Below the pieces are notes generated by a model. It had not been told where the DNA came from and did not search any database. It was given only the letters and a program-made list of their open reading frames with translations. The position numbers were made by a program, and so were the translations under genes. Shown here piece by piece: positions 28,193 to 37,370 of a DNA stretch of 64,000 nt (positions within the stretch are counted from its first letter, which is position 1; every line of letters begins with the position of its first letter). Source of the DNA: Bremerella volcania (GTDB lineage Bacteria > Planctomycetota > Planctomycetia > Pirellulales > Pirellulaceae); contig NZ_CP036289.1 of NCBI RefSeq assembly GCF_007748115.1, positions 4,650,001 to 4,714,000 on the forward strand, read 5' to 3'.

Positions 28193-28275
28193 TAACCTCC
28201 CTGGGCCAATCAATTTGCGATCCCCCGCGTTCACCTTGAAAACATAGACAAACTACCTACTCAAAGGACACTTCC

Positions 28276-29307
28276 ATGGCCGCCATTTCGTCTCGCGTCG
28301 TTCTTCTCGTACTACTCTCCTTAGTATGGTGCTCTTCCGTAGACGCCCAAGGCTTTGGCCGCGGGCGGATGGGACGCGGTCCCGGGCAAGGTCAGGGACC
28401 TGGCCACGGTCAAGATGATCAGCATGAAGTCGATATGGAGGTCTTTCACTACTTGCTGGAGAACCACCAGAAGATCCGCCGCACGGTGAAAGAACTCGAC
28501 AATGGTGTCGAGACCCTTACCGAGTCGGACGTTCCCAGCGTCGCGGCACACATCAAGACGCACGTCGAACAAATGACGGTGCGTCTCGAAAAGCCGTCCC
28601 CTATTCGGATGCGAGACCCTTTGTTTGCGGAAATCTTCCAACACACCAAGAAGATCAAGATCGAGCATGAAGACACTCCCAAAGGTGTGAAGGTCATCGA
28701 AACGTCCGACGACCCTTACGTTGCCGGCTTGATCAAGGCGCACGCCAAGGTTGTTTCGCTGTTCGTTGAACGAGGCTTCGCCGAAGCACATAAGAACCAC
28801 CCGGTACCTGGCCGTCAGCCAGCAGAACAAAGCGGGAAGACCTTCCCGAAAATCAACGGCCATGGAGGCGTCTTCAACTTGTCCAACGCCGCCCAGCAGC
28901 CTCGTTCCGGTTCCAAAATTGCCGTCGACATCACGCAATCATCCGAACCGGACCAGTTGAATCTCGCCATTGAAAAGGCCGCTCGGTTCGTCAACCTTTA
29001 TGCAGGTGCCGGAAAAGAACCTGCGACGGTGGAAATCGCTTTGGTCTTTCATGGGGACGCAACACTAGCGGTCTTAAATGATGACGCCTATAAAAGCACC
29101 TACCAGACGGAAGGAAACCCCAATCTCGAACTCCTGCGAGACCTTCACCATGCAGGCGTGCAGATGTACGTTTGCGGGCAATCTCTGCAGGGAAAAGGAA
29201 AGAGCGCCGCGGATGTGGCCGTCTTCGTCGATACGGCCGTTTCGGCATTGACGACGAATGTGAATCTGCAGTCTGATGGCTATACTTACATTCCACTTGG
29301 CAACTAA
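28276..29307 (+). CDS. Secreted DsrE-like protein with extra N-terminal domain
   Basis: This 343-residue protein has a signal peptide (1-25, ending SSVDAQ), then a Gly/Arg-rich linker (GFGRGRMGRGPGQGQGPGHGQDD). A helical domain follows at about 45-180 (DMEVFHYLLENHQKIRRTVKELDNGVETL, then DPYVAGLIKAHAKVVSLFVERG). A C-terminal DsrE/DsrF-like domain (about 215-343) has VEIALVFHGDATLAVL and GVQMYVCGQSLQGKG, with the lone cysteine in the position where DsrE/TusD-like proteins carry their sulfur. DsrE proteins shuttle sulfane sulfur between enzymes; a secreted one would handle sulfur outside the cytoplasm. It lies between the sqr and CoA-disulfide reductase genes. Confidence 0.83.
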   Translation: MAAISSRVVLLVLLSLVWCSSVDAQGFGRGRMGRGPGQGQGPGHGQDDQHEVDMEVFHYLLENHQKIRRTVKELDNGVETLTESDVPSVAAHIKTHVEQMTVRLEKPSPIRMRDPLFAEIFQHTKKIKIEHEDTPKGVKVIETSDDPYVAGLIKAHAKVVSLFVERGFAEAHKNHPVPGRQPAEQSGKTFPKINGHGGVFNLSNAAQQPRSGSKIAVDITQSSEPDQLNLAIEKAARFVNLYAGAGKEPATVEIALVFHGDATLAVLNDDAYKSTYQTEGNPNLELLRDLHHAGVQMYVCGQSLQGKGKSAADVAVFVDTAVSALTTNVNLQSDGYTYIPLGN

Positions 29308-29370
29308 GATCCTACCTGTCGACAGCCGACGTACTTCTGTCGACGGAGCGAACATACGAGAGGGAACGAA

Positions 29371-31017
29371 ATGAAGATTGTCATTGTTGGTGGAGTTGCC
29401 GGAGGCGCTTCCGCGGCTGCTCGTGCACGGCGACTTAGCGAAGAAGCCGAGATCGTTGTTCTCGAGCGTGGTGCCCATCCTTCCTTCGCCAATTGCGGTC
29501 TTCCTTACTACGTGGGGGGTGAAATCGAATCGCGGGACCGGCTTCTGGTCGCCCCGATTCGTCTCTTGCGTGAGCGCCTGCGTCTGGACGTCCGAGTCCG
29601 TAGCGAAGTGACCAAGATCGATCCCCAGTCAAAAGTCGTCACCGTCAAAGACTTGGAAACGGGCAAAGAGTACACCGAAAGCTACGACAGCTTGATCATT
29701 GCCACCGGTGCTTCTCCCTTTCGACCTCCTCTGCCGGGGATCGATAACGAGCGGATCGTCAGCCTGCGTGATTTAAACGATGCCGATCGCATGCGGGACC
29801 TGGCCACGAAAGGGGCCACGCGTGCCGTCATTGTGGGCGCCGGCTTCATCGGCATCGAAGTCGCTGAAAATCTCGTTCGATGCGGCATCGAAACCACTAT
29901 TGTCGAACTGGCCGAACAGATTCTTCCCCCGTGGGATCGTGAAATGATCCTACCGCTGGAAAAGCATCTTGTCGCCGAAGGGATCGATTTGCGGCTAGGT
30001 GCATCCGCCAAGCAGTTCGATTCCGCTCAAGGCAAAGTCAATGTTACGCTGAATGATTCCTCGGTCATTGCCGCCGACTTCGTCGTTCTTTGCATCGGCG
30101 TTCGTCCCGACAGCAAACTAGCGGCCGAAGCAGGCATCGAGTGTGGCCCGCGCGGCGGGATTCGTGTCAACGATCAGATGGAAACAAGCATTCCCCACAT
30201 CTATGCGGTAGGGGACGTCGTGGAAACCAAGTGTTCGATAACCGGCGACCCAATTCAAATCCCCCTGGCAGGCCCAGCCAATCGCCAAGGCCGAATTGCC
30301 GCGGACCGCATCTTCCAAAGAGAATCCCATTACCGTGGAACCGAAGGGACGGCGGTGGTCGGCATGTTTGGCCAGACTGCGGCCATGACAGGGATGAGCG
30401 AAAAAATTCTGCTTGCCAAAAAGATTCCCTACGAGAAGATCTACCTCCACCCGACCGACCACGCAGGCTACTTTCCCGGCGCGAAACAAATGCTGCTCAA
30501 GCTGTTGTTCTCGCCTGACGACGGCAAGATTCTCGGAGCCCAAGCCGTCGGAACTAGTGGCGTTGACAAACGAATCGACGTGATCGCAATGGCCATCCAA
30601 GCGGGGATGACCGTGTACGATCTGGAAGAAGCAGAACTTTGCTATGCTCCGCAATATGGCCACGCCAAAGACCCGGTCAACATGGCCGGTTTCATCGCTT
30701 CCGGCGTGCTGCGAGGAGACCAGCCGATCATTCATGCGAGCACGATCGCGGATCAATCGCCTGAAAGTTTGTTTCTACTGGACGTACGAACGGCAGGCGA
30801 ATACGCCAAGGAGCACATCCCCGGTGCGGTGAACATCCCGATCGAAGAACTCCGCGATCGAATCGACGAGGTACCTGCCAAGCAGCCAATCGCAGCCTAC
30901 TGCCAGGTTGGCCAGCGAGGCTACCTGGCAACTCGAATCCTTCTTCAACACGGAATGAACGCACGCAACATCAGCGGAGGCTATCGGCTTTGGAGCATCT
31001 TGGAAGATCCAAGTTAG
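29371..31017 (+). CDS. CoA-disulfide / CoA-persulfide reductase with C-terminal rhodanese
   Basis: This 548-residue flavoprotein has the FAD motif IVIVGGVAGGASAAARARR and the class-defining SFANCGLPYYVGG with active cysteine C42. The NAD(P)H-binding segment is AVIVGAGFIGIEVAENLV, the second FAD motif is IYAVGDVVE, and a dimerisation domain follows. The C-terminal rhodanese (about 460-545) has its active loop at YCQVGQRGY (C511). Such fusions reduce CoA disulfide or CoA persulfide and release sulfide. GAGAGGGAACG precedes the ATG. It is the last gene of the cluster and is closed by a strong hairpin at 31060-31089. Confidence 0.93.
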   Translation: MKIVIVGGVAGGASAAARARRLSEEAEIVVLERGAHPSFANCGLPYYVGGEIESRDRLLVAPIRLLRERLRLDVRVRSEVTKIDPQSKVVTVKDLETGKEYTESYDSLIIATGASPFRPPLPGIDNERIVSLRDLNDADRMRDLATKGATRAVIVGAGFIGIEVAENLVRCGIETTIVELAEQILPPWDREMILPLEKHLVAEGIDLRLGASAKQFDSAQGKVNVTLNDSSVIAADFVVLCIGVRPDSKLAAEAGIECGPRGGIRVNDQMETSIPHIYAVGDVVETKCSITGDPIQIPLAGPANRQGRIAADRIFQRESHYRGTEGTAVVGMFGQTAAMTGMSEKILLAKKIPYEKIYLHPTDHAGYFPGAKQMLLKLLFSPDDGKILGAQAVGTSGVDKRIDVIAMAIQAGMTVYDLEEAELCYAPQYGHAKDPVNMAGFIASGVLRGDQPIIHASTIADQSPESLFLLDVRTAGEYAKEHIPGAVNIPIEELRDRIDEVPAKQPIAAYCQVGQRGYLATRILLQHGMNARNISGGYRLWSILEDPS

Positions 31018-31059
31018 TTGCGTTCGACAAGCTCGCCTGCTGAGTGCGTTTGAAACGAC

Positions 31060-31089
31060 AAAGGGCAAGCTCGTGTGAGCTTGCCCTTT
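31060..31089. terminator. Bidirectional hairpin terminator closing the sulfide cluster
   Basis: A perfect 13-bp stem, AAAGGGCAAGCTC (31060-31072) and GAGCTTGCCCTTT (31077-31089), with a GTGT loop. It lies between the convergent stops at 31017 and 31119 and is A/T-rich at both ends. Confidence 0.82.
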
Positions 31090-31118
31090 GAATCACGATT
31101 GGATGAGGGTCAGACGTA

Positions 31119-32087
31119 CTACTTCTTTTTCCCCTTTTTTCCATCGGCTGGCTTCACGAGCTTGGGAATCATGCGTTCGGCAATAGTGGCCGATGCCGCT
31201 TGCAGCGCGGACTTGCCTGCGATTTGCTCGTTGATGTCCACAACCACCGAAGTCTGTCGATCGATGGCAATGATCTTGCCGGTTTTGGGATCGATCGCTT
31301 TGATCTCGACGCGGGCCTTCACTGGTGCCAGGTTGCCTGCCCGGGCCGTGAACTCGCTAAAACCTTCGCCTACGATATTAATGTCAGCAGAATTCTTCGC
31401 CCCGTCCTTGGCATCGACCACCTCAAACCCCAGTTCCTGGAGATAAAGAGTCATTTCCGTTTCGGCAGCCGGATCGATCGTGGCCTGTCCGATGTGCCGT
31501 TCGTCAATCGAAACACTGACCACCGGCAGCTTCGCCTTGCCAATCTTTTCCTTCAGGGCCGCGATGCGTTCGCTCTGCGGAACGACTTTCGGAACCAGGT
31601 TCTCGGAGTTCTTGTTGATCTCCTTCACGATTTCCTCGGCCAGACTTTCGGCCAGTTCATCGATGTCCTGATCAACCTGTCCTTTGATACTCGCACCTGC
31701 AACACGGCTCGTTTCCGTACCAATAATTTTGGCCACGAGCACCAGCTTGTCGCCTGCCTGAATCACGCTGCCGGTCAAAATCAGCTTGGCGCCGGTCAAC
31801 TGGCCGACTTGAACCGCTTCCGATGGGTTGACCAGGCCCGACACGCTGAGTTCTTGTTCCTGCAAGATCTTTTGCATGTCTTCGCGATCGACGAGGTACA
31901 TATTCGGATCCACCACCAGGCTGGCAAACAACAGGTCGGCAACCTGGCTCCCCAATCCTTTCACGTCCGCGCCTCGTTCCTGAAACGCGAAAATGGCGGT
32001 CGGATAAACCGTGTCTTGGGCCTTGAGCGTGCTCGCGGTGCAAGCCATGAGCAGGGCCAGCGTCATACCAAAAAGTAACTTGTGCAT
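31119..32087 (-). CDS. CsgG-like secreted or lipid-anchored protein
   Basis: This 322-residue protein has a hydrophobic signal ending in LLMAC (possible lipobox, C16) or at TLKAQ for ordinary cleavage. The body fits the CsgG/curli-assembly superfamily: ADLLFASLVVDPNMYLVDREDMQKILQEQELSVSGL at about 47-85, then LTGAKLILTGSVIQAGDKLVLVAKIIGTETSRVAGASIKG. A second beta-rich half starts at VSVSIDERHIGQATID, and the tail is lysine-rich (GKKGKKK). CsgG itself forms an outer-membrane export pore, but distant planctomycete relatives are uncharacterised. It starts 4 bp after the upstream stop, with GGAG inside that gene's end, so it is the last gene of a three-gene operon. Confidence 0.82.
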   Translation of the reverse strand: MHKLLFGMTLALLMACTASTLKAQDTVYPTAIFAFQERGADVKGLGSQVADLLFASLVVDPNMYLVDREDMQKILQEQELSVSGLVNPSEAVQVGQLTGAKLILTGSVIQAGDKLVLVAKIIGTETSRVAGASIKGQVDQDIDELAESLAEEIVKEINKNSENLVPKVVPQSERIAALKEKIGKAKLPVVSVSIDERHIGQATIDPAAETEMTLYLQELGFEVVDAKDGAKNSADINIVGEGFSEFTARAGNLAPVKARVEIKAIDPKTGKIIAIDRQTSVVVDINEQIAGKSALQAASATIAERMIPKLVKPADGKKGKKK

Positions 32088-32091
32088 CGGG

Positions 32092-33132
32092 TTATTGCTC
32101 CGTAGGAGAAGAGTGGGATTCCAAGGATAGTTTTTCCAGTAAGTTCGCCAACAAAAAACGCGGCGTCGGGCTCGTGTCCCAAGTTGGGATCATATCGAAA
32201 CAACAGAGGATACAGGTGCCGTGATTGGTAAAGCGAACTTGCCACCAAGGCCAAGCCGCGCGTGCTTCCGATAGGTTAACGCGAAGTTGCCCGCGTCGCG
32301 ATTCCAACACGACTCCAAATCGCTGCTCGGCAAGCACATCGAAATCAGGGTTCAACCGTTTGTCGAGGTCGCGAATGACCTCGTTAGATGAAAACTGCAC
32401 GTTTGCCAGCTGGGGAAACTCTTCACGAGTCGGCCAGGGAAACTCTCCATCAACCGGGGCTAAACAGAGAACGCGGACTCCGCGCTCGGCCATCGTGATC
32501 AGGCTATCGGTCAGCCCTCGATTCTTACGAAGGGAAGTGCCGCTACCGACGAGAAGAATTCCACCCTCGAAGTCTGCCAGGACGTTGGAATTGGTGATTC
32601 GCGTGTGAGGAATCTTGGCCTCTTCCAATAGCTTGGCCGTGGTATCTTCCGGATCGTAAAGATGAATATCAAGCTGCTCAAGCCACTCCCGGCGATCCGT
32701 ATAAGGATCTTTCGGAAAGAGCCAAATCGGATGCGTGTACTGAGCGAGCGTCTCGTTGTCGCCATCGATAATCGTGACCACCATTTGCGTCTCAAAGATG
32801 ACCCCCTCGCGAACCGGAGGAAACTCGATGGGCAGTTCAAAGACGTTTGGCCGACCAGCAGCCAATTCGATCGCGTCCTCGCCACGGGCAAGCGTTCGAG
32901 CACCCGCCGAGTATTGCCAAAGAATCTTTCCCTGCACAGGCTTTTCGGAAACGCATTGAAACGACAGCGTCGCCTGCTGCTCTCCGAAAAAATCGGATCG
33001 CTGCGAAACCGGCGCAATGGTCGCGATACTCTCATCCTCTTCCGCAGCGCGGACAACACCGGACAATCCGGCCAGGCATACGACCACCAACAGGAATGGA
33101 ATGCAACGATTTGAAATGGCTTCAATTGCCAT
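32092..33132 (-). CDS. Secreted protein of unknown function, middle gene of the CsgG/WD40 operon
   Basis: This 346-residue protein starts at 33132 (MAIEAISNRCIPFLLVVVCLAGLSGVVRAAEE, a signal peptide); an ATG two codons earlier (33138) is equally possible. An N-terminal beta-sandwich-like region (about 30-140, with ATLSFQCVSEKPVQGKILWQYSAG) is followed by an alpha/beta part (LEEAKIPHTRITNSNVLADFEGGILLVGSGTSLRKNRGLTDSLITMAERGVRVLCLAPVDGEF). The latter resembles the glutamine-amidotransferase-like fold without a recognisable cysteine nucleophile. No family is assigned with confidence. The gene is 22 bp downstream of the WD40-SHD1 gene. Confidence 0.78.
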   Translation of the reverse strand: MAIEAISNRCIPFLLVVVCLAGLSGVVRAAEEDESIATIAPVSQRSDFFGEQQATLSFQCVSEKPVQGKILWQYSAGARTLARGEDAIELAAGRPNVFELPIEFPPVREGVIFETQMVVTIIDGDNETLAQYTHPIWLFPKDPYTDRREWLEQLDIHLYDPEDTTAKLLEEAKIPHTRITNSNVLADFEGGILLVGSGTSLRKNRGLTDSLITMAERGVRVLCLAPVDGEFPWPTREEFPQLANVQFSSNEVIRDLDKRLNPDFDVLAEQRFGVVLESRRGQLRVNLSEARAAWPWWQVRFTNHGTCILCCFDMIPTWDTSPTPRFLLANLLEKLSLESHSSPTEQ

Positions 33133-33154
33133 GGGCATATCTAACGGCAAGGAA

Positions 33155-36100
33155 TTAGCGCTCGGTTTGTTCACGGACGTACTTCTGATCTTCAGGCGAC
33201 AAACGATCCAGTGGGACATAGATCGTCTGCCCCGCGGAAGTCTTCAGCTGAACCTGTTGCCCCAGCACGCGCTCGAAGATACCTTCGCGCCGGTGCTTGC
33301 CGGTACTGTCGGTCCAGGTTCGCATGGCAGGTGGTGGGGGGCCAAGCTGGGTTAGCATATCTTCGGTCGGTGGTATTTCCAGCCGCCGGAGGCCACCCCG
33401 TTCCAGGATGATCAACAACGCATCCTGCTCCGGAGTGAACACGTATTTCTTTCCGAATAGTCCTTCTACCGAGGCGAGTACCTGCTTAGTCGATAGATCA
33501 CATACCTCTACGCGGTAAATTTCTTTTCGGTTGCCATCGATGAACGTCTCTCGAATGTACTTGGCCAGCAGACGACCATCTGGCGAGACGGCCAAGGGAA
33601 TGCCGATCATACGTGGCCATAGCTCTTTCGATGTCAGGTCCACCGAATCCCATTTCATCAGGATGTTGTCCGACTCGCGACCGGCAACCACCAACGATCG
33701 ATCGCTCAACATTCCGCCAATAGTCATGATCGATTCGACTTCGCCGATGTAAGTTCCATCATTTGCATTACTTACCGCAGCAGACACATAGTCATTTGAA
33801 ATCAACAGAGAATCGTCCGCGTTAAAGCCGAGCCACATGGATGCTCCTTTCGGTTGCGGTTTCTCAAAAAGCAGCGTTGAATCCGGTAAACTCCAGGTGA
33901 CAATCGTTCTTTTATGTAATGCAGCTGCCAGACGGTCGTCACTCCAACTGTAGGCGAGTTGATCCACCTTATCCCACTCTCCTTCACATTGCGCAACTTG
34001 CTGAAACGTTTTCGCGTTCCAAATGATAATGCGGCCCTGCGAATCGTGCGTAGCAAAGGTTTTGCCGTCATGACTGAATACGACCAAGTCAGCCCCCTTG
34101 GTATCGCCGCTCAGGTTGGCCATTATTTGGCCCGTTTTCGCATCCCATACCTGAATCGCATCTTCGGCGTTCGGACTGGTCGTTACCAGGATCTGCCCGT
34201 CTGGCGAAAACGCAAGATCCACACACCGGGGCGGGCGATTCCAGACATTCCGATCCTCGGCGATTAGTGGTTTGGCCGTCGATGGTGATTTCGAAACGGT
34301 TAAATTCCCTTCAGGACCGTGAAGTGCTTCTTTAAGCGAGATACCTGAGCCATCGAATAGCACCTGAACCATGCCGGTTGGTCCTTCCCTTTCCTGGCAT
34401 ACGATGAAAGTTCCAAAATGATTGCTGTCAGCCAGGGTATCCATCGACAACGATCCCTTCACAAAGCTCGGCGTCACCGTTCGCTCTGATGCTCCCCAGT
34501 GATTGGAATAGAGCCATGGAACAGGACCGTACGACTTGAGCTTGCCATCTTCAATTCTTCCGCGTTGCCAATGCGTGCCGACGACGTTCAATTCTCCGGA
34601 TCGATTGAAGACCATCTCTCCCTCTCGCATGCCGGAAAACACCGTTTCAATTTTCAGAGCGGGATATCCTGTACGAACCAAGCCAATCGAGTCGAACGAT
34701 GGGGGAGTCGCTCCGACGTAATAGTGTGCCCCCTGATAAACGTTTTTCGGGTGATTGCCCGACGTCGGGTTCGTAAACTTTTGCTCGGAAACACGGACGC
34801 TGAGGTCGTTCGGATCAACCAACAGCGGATAGGTGTTAAAGACGTAATTGGAACAACCGCGGTGAATCATTACCACTTGTTGGCGCTTGTCCAGTTCGGT
34901 CGTCCCTGAGAGGGTTCGCACCGCAACGGGCTGAAACACCACGTTTGCGTTCTTCCAATCAACGTCTTGTGCGGCCTGATCTACAACTTCTTTCGCTTCG
35001 TGAAACACATTGACTTTGTGTTTTCCAGCGGGGTCGAACTGGACGTCGGCTAACCAAGTTCGTCCCACGTAGCCGGCCAAAATGGCCCGGCCTTTGCCGA
35101 CGGCGGCTAGTTTTACCGTAGGCGTTAAATAATTCACGCCAGGAATCTCGTCCGAACCAAGCAGCGGCAGACCATCCTCTGCGGTCAATTCGGTTTGCTC
35201 ACCGCTTTGAGGATCTAGAACCCAGATAAGGGGCCTTTTAAAAGAGACCTTTGCCGCCACCCAAATGTAACGCCCATCGAAAGCAATCGATTCGATTCGG
35301 GTATTGGCGCCCGGCTTCCACAACTGCTGTAAATCTTCTCCCGGACGCAGTAAGAGCACCCCCGGATATCCGAAAAAGATATCGCTGCCGTCTTCCAATG
35401 GAATGCATCCTTCGATCCTATCCAATTGCCGGGTGCCACCACGCAGGTCCTGGTAGTGTAGTTCGATTGGCTTGAATGTTAGCAGGGTTTCATTGTTGGG
35501 GTCACCACTAGTTCGCTTCTTTTCGAGTTCCACAGGAACGCCCAACTCGGTAATAAACTGCTTGGCAAGCTGTCGAACTTTTTCATTCGCCTTGGGATGT
35601 TCAGCAAGCTGCTTAAGAAACTTACGGGCTTCCAAACTTCGAAGTCTGTCTACGGAGGATTGTGCATTGACGAAGTTTCGAACAACCGACTCTGGATTCG
35701 TTTGATCCTGGTACTCGAGAATCTTGCTGGTCACTACCGCGTAGTAGTCCGCCGGCGTCATGACGTCGCTCGTCATGTGAAGCAGATACGCACTCCGGGA
35801 CCAGTCCCCTGCTTCGGCGAACTGCTCTGATAGCTGCATAATCAACTGGTGTTTCTCTTGGCAATAACGGTCCTGCAAGGCGATTAACTCTTCACTGAGT
35901 GCGGTCCCTGCTCCATAACTTTTCAAGTAACCTTGTTGCGAAAAACGGAGCAAGTTGAGGTGCGGCTGACAGTGCTGGGCTGAATACCGCTGGGCCAACG
36001 TCTGTAGATGTTTCAGAACATGCCGGTGGAGTTCCTTCGACTTCTCGACATCCTCCAAGGCAATGTTGTTGTACGTATAGGCCAACTTGGTGGTTACGTC

Positions 36101-37144
36101 GATGGCCTGGCTAATGACTTCCGCCTGATCCGGATGCAGCATCAAGCTGGCTTCGATCAGCCCCAAGGCTTCGCCCCAGTTGCCCAGACGCTTGAACTGT
36201 TGGGCTCGCTTGTTAAGTTGCTCGGCTTCGACCGCGGGATCGACCACGGTCGTTTCGATCCCTTGCGTCTGGGCTACCTGGCGCGCGCTCTCGCGTAGAA
36301 ACTCGGCGACGGCCGTGGGACTGAGTTCCGCTTGAAGCTTATCCAACTCTTTCGAACCCTGCTGAACGCTGACTGCGATCTGAACCTTCCTCTGGTCCTC
36401 TTTTCCTTCATTGCGGAATTGCCCTAACAAGTAAATGGGCAAGCGGCGTTTGATCGAACCGCTTTCGGAAGTCAGGCTCAGTTCTTTGGCAATGGCCTGG
36501 GCTTCTTCCAGTTCCACGATCAGCACGCCGGGCGAATCGAGCAGCGACTGCTCTAATAGTTTCGCGTACGATGACTTCAGGGTTTCATACTCGTACGTCA
36601 GATCGTCGCTTACGAACGGGGGCACGGCAAACACCTGGCGGACCTCTTGCCGGGCTTTGGCGATTGCCTGATCGATTAGCTCCACCAGCGCCGCCGAGTG
36701 TTCTTCCAGGTTAGCACCAACCACGAACTGCCGGGTGAGTAAACGTAGTCCTTGATTGGTTTCGGCCACGACCAGTTCGGCCACAGTTTGCTGATCCTTC
36801 TGGGTCGTTCGCAACAGGATGAGGACATCGGCCTTCAGGGTCTGCCCCAAGGCCACGCGGCCGTCCCCGGCCTTGGGCGAGAGGAGCGACTGAAGTTCCT
36901 TCTCCGCCAGCAGACGATTGATCTCGGTTCGTTCGAGCCACTCTTCGCCAGGGCGAGTGATGAGTTCGGCCTCGACCAAACCAGCCAAGGCAGACTGATC
37001 GACATCAATCAGTGCGCATCGAAGTGCCTTTGGGCTCTCCTGAGGTGGTGCCGCAGTGGCGAGACGTCCATGGACCGTGAACAACACCAGGAACGCGCCG
37101 AAGAAAAACGAAACGGACGTCCAAGTTCGCATGCTGAGAGACAT
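33155..37144 (-). CDS. Large secreted protein: CsgG/TolB-like, TPR-like, beta-propeller/WD40 and SHD1 domains
   Basis: This 1329-residue protein has an N-terminal signal or anchor (SFFFGAFLVLFTVHG). A CsgG/TolB-like region covers about 35-300 (EWLERTEINRLLAEKELQSLL, KADVLILLRTT). A helical repeat region follows at about 300-570, with QFKRLGNWGEALGLIEASLMLHPDQAEVI being TPR-like. A first beta-propeller covers about 600-950 and a WD40-type region about 970-1270 (VDLAFSPDGQILVTTSPN, VVFSHDGKTFATHDSQGRIIIWN). The last 55 residues are an SHD1 domain (RTWTDSTGKHRREGIF, PLDRLSPEDQKYV), known from yeast Sla1 and common in planctomycetes. It heads the operon running to 31119. Function unknown; an envelope scaffold or sensor is inference. 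Confidence 0.85.
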   Translation of the reverse strand: MSLSMRTWTSVSFFFGAFLVLFTVHGRLATAAPPQESPKALRCALIDVDQSALAGLVEAELITRPGEEWLERTEINRLLAEKELQSLLSPKAGDGRVALGQTLKADVLILLRTTQKDQQTVAELVVAETNQGLRLLTRQFVVGANLEEHSAALVELIDQAIAKARQEVRQVFAVPPFVSDDLTYEYETLKSSYAKLLEQSLLDSPGVLIVELEEAQAIAKELSLTSESGSIKRRLPIYLLGQFRNEGKEDQRKVQIAVSVQQGSKELDKLQAELSPTAVAEFLRESARQVAQTQGIETTVVDPAVEAEQLNKRAQQFKRLGNWGEALGLIEASLMLHPDQAEVISQAIDVTTKLAYTYNNIALEDVEKSKELHRHVLKHLQTLAQRYSAQHCQPHLNLLRFSQQGYLKSYGAGTALSEELIALQDRYCQEKHQLIMQLSEQFAEAGDWSRSAYLLHMTSDVMTPADYYAVVTSKILEYQDQTNPESVVRNFVNAQSSVDRLRSLEARKFLKQLAEHPKANEKVRQLAKQFITELGVPVELEKKRTSGDPNNETLLTFKPIELHYQDLRGGTRQLDRIEGCIPLEDGSDIFFGYPGVLLLRPGEDLQQLWKPGANTRIESIAFDGRYIWVAAKVSFKRPLIWVLDPQSGEQTELTAEDGLPLLGSDEIPGVNYLTPTVKLAAVGKGRAILAGYVGRTWLADVQFDPAGKHKVNVFHEAKEVVDQAAQDVDWKNANVVFQPVAVRTLSGTTELDKRQQVVMIHRGCSNYVFNTYPLLVDPNDLSVRVSEQKFTNPTSGNHPKNVYQGAHYYVGATPPSFDSIGLVRTGYPALKIETVFSGMREGEMVFNRSGELNVVGTHWQRGRIEDGKLKSYGPVPWLYSNHWGASERTVTPSFVKGSLSMDTLADSNHFGTFIVCQEREGPTGMVQVLFDGSGISLKEALHGPEGNLTVSKSPSTAKPLIAEDRNVWNRPPRCVDLAFSPDGQILVTTSPNAEDAIQVWDAKTGQIMANLSGDTKGADLVVFSHDGKTFATHDSQGRIIIWNAKTFQQVAQCEGEWDKVDQLAYSWSDDRLAAALHKRTIVTWSLPDSTLLFEKPQPKGASMWLGFNADDSLLISNDYVSAAVSNANDGTYIGEVESIMTIGGMLSDRSLVVAGRESDNILMKWDSVDLTSKELWPRMIGIPLAVSPDGRLLAKYIRETFIDGNRKEIYRVEVCDLSTKQVLASVEGLFGKKYVFTPEQDALLIILERGGLRRLEIPPTEDMLTQLGPPPPAMRTWTDSTGKHRREGIFERVLGQQVQLKTSAGQTIYVPLDRLSPEDQKYVREQTER

Positions 37145-37370
37145 ACCCGGGGATGAGCTTCGATAGGATGAGTGCGACGAGGGATGACGGTTCCAGGGAT
37201 TCCAAGGAAATCCCCGCTACGGAGGCATCTTATCACGCACTTCGTGAAAATGAAACGAAACTTCGATCCATCGACTTGGTTTTCGCGAACCAGCATCTCT
37301 CCCACATCGAGTTCGCCCCAATCAGGCCCTGCTCCCTTACGGTCTCAGTAGCTGGCTACAGGGAGGAAGC

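Noticed and set aside
31200..32078. A 292-residue open frame on the plus strand opposite the CsgG-like gene
   Set aside because: Antisense shadow; no start signal or family motif, while the opposite strand fits CsgG and has a ribosome-binding site.
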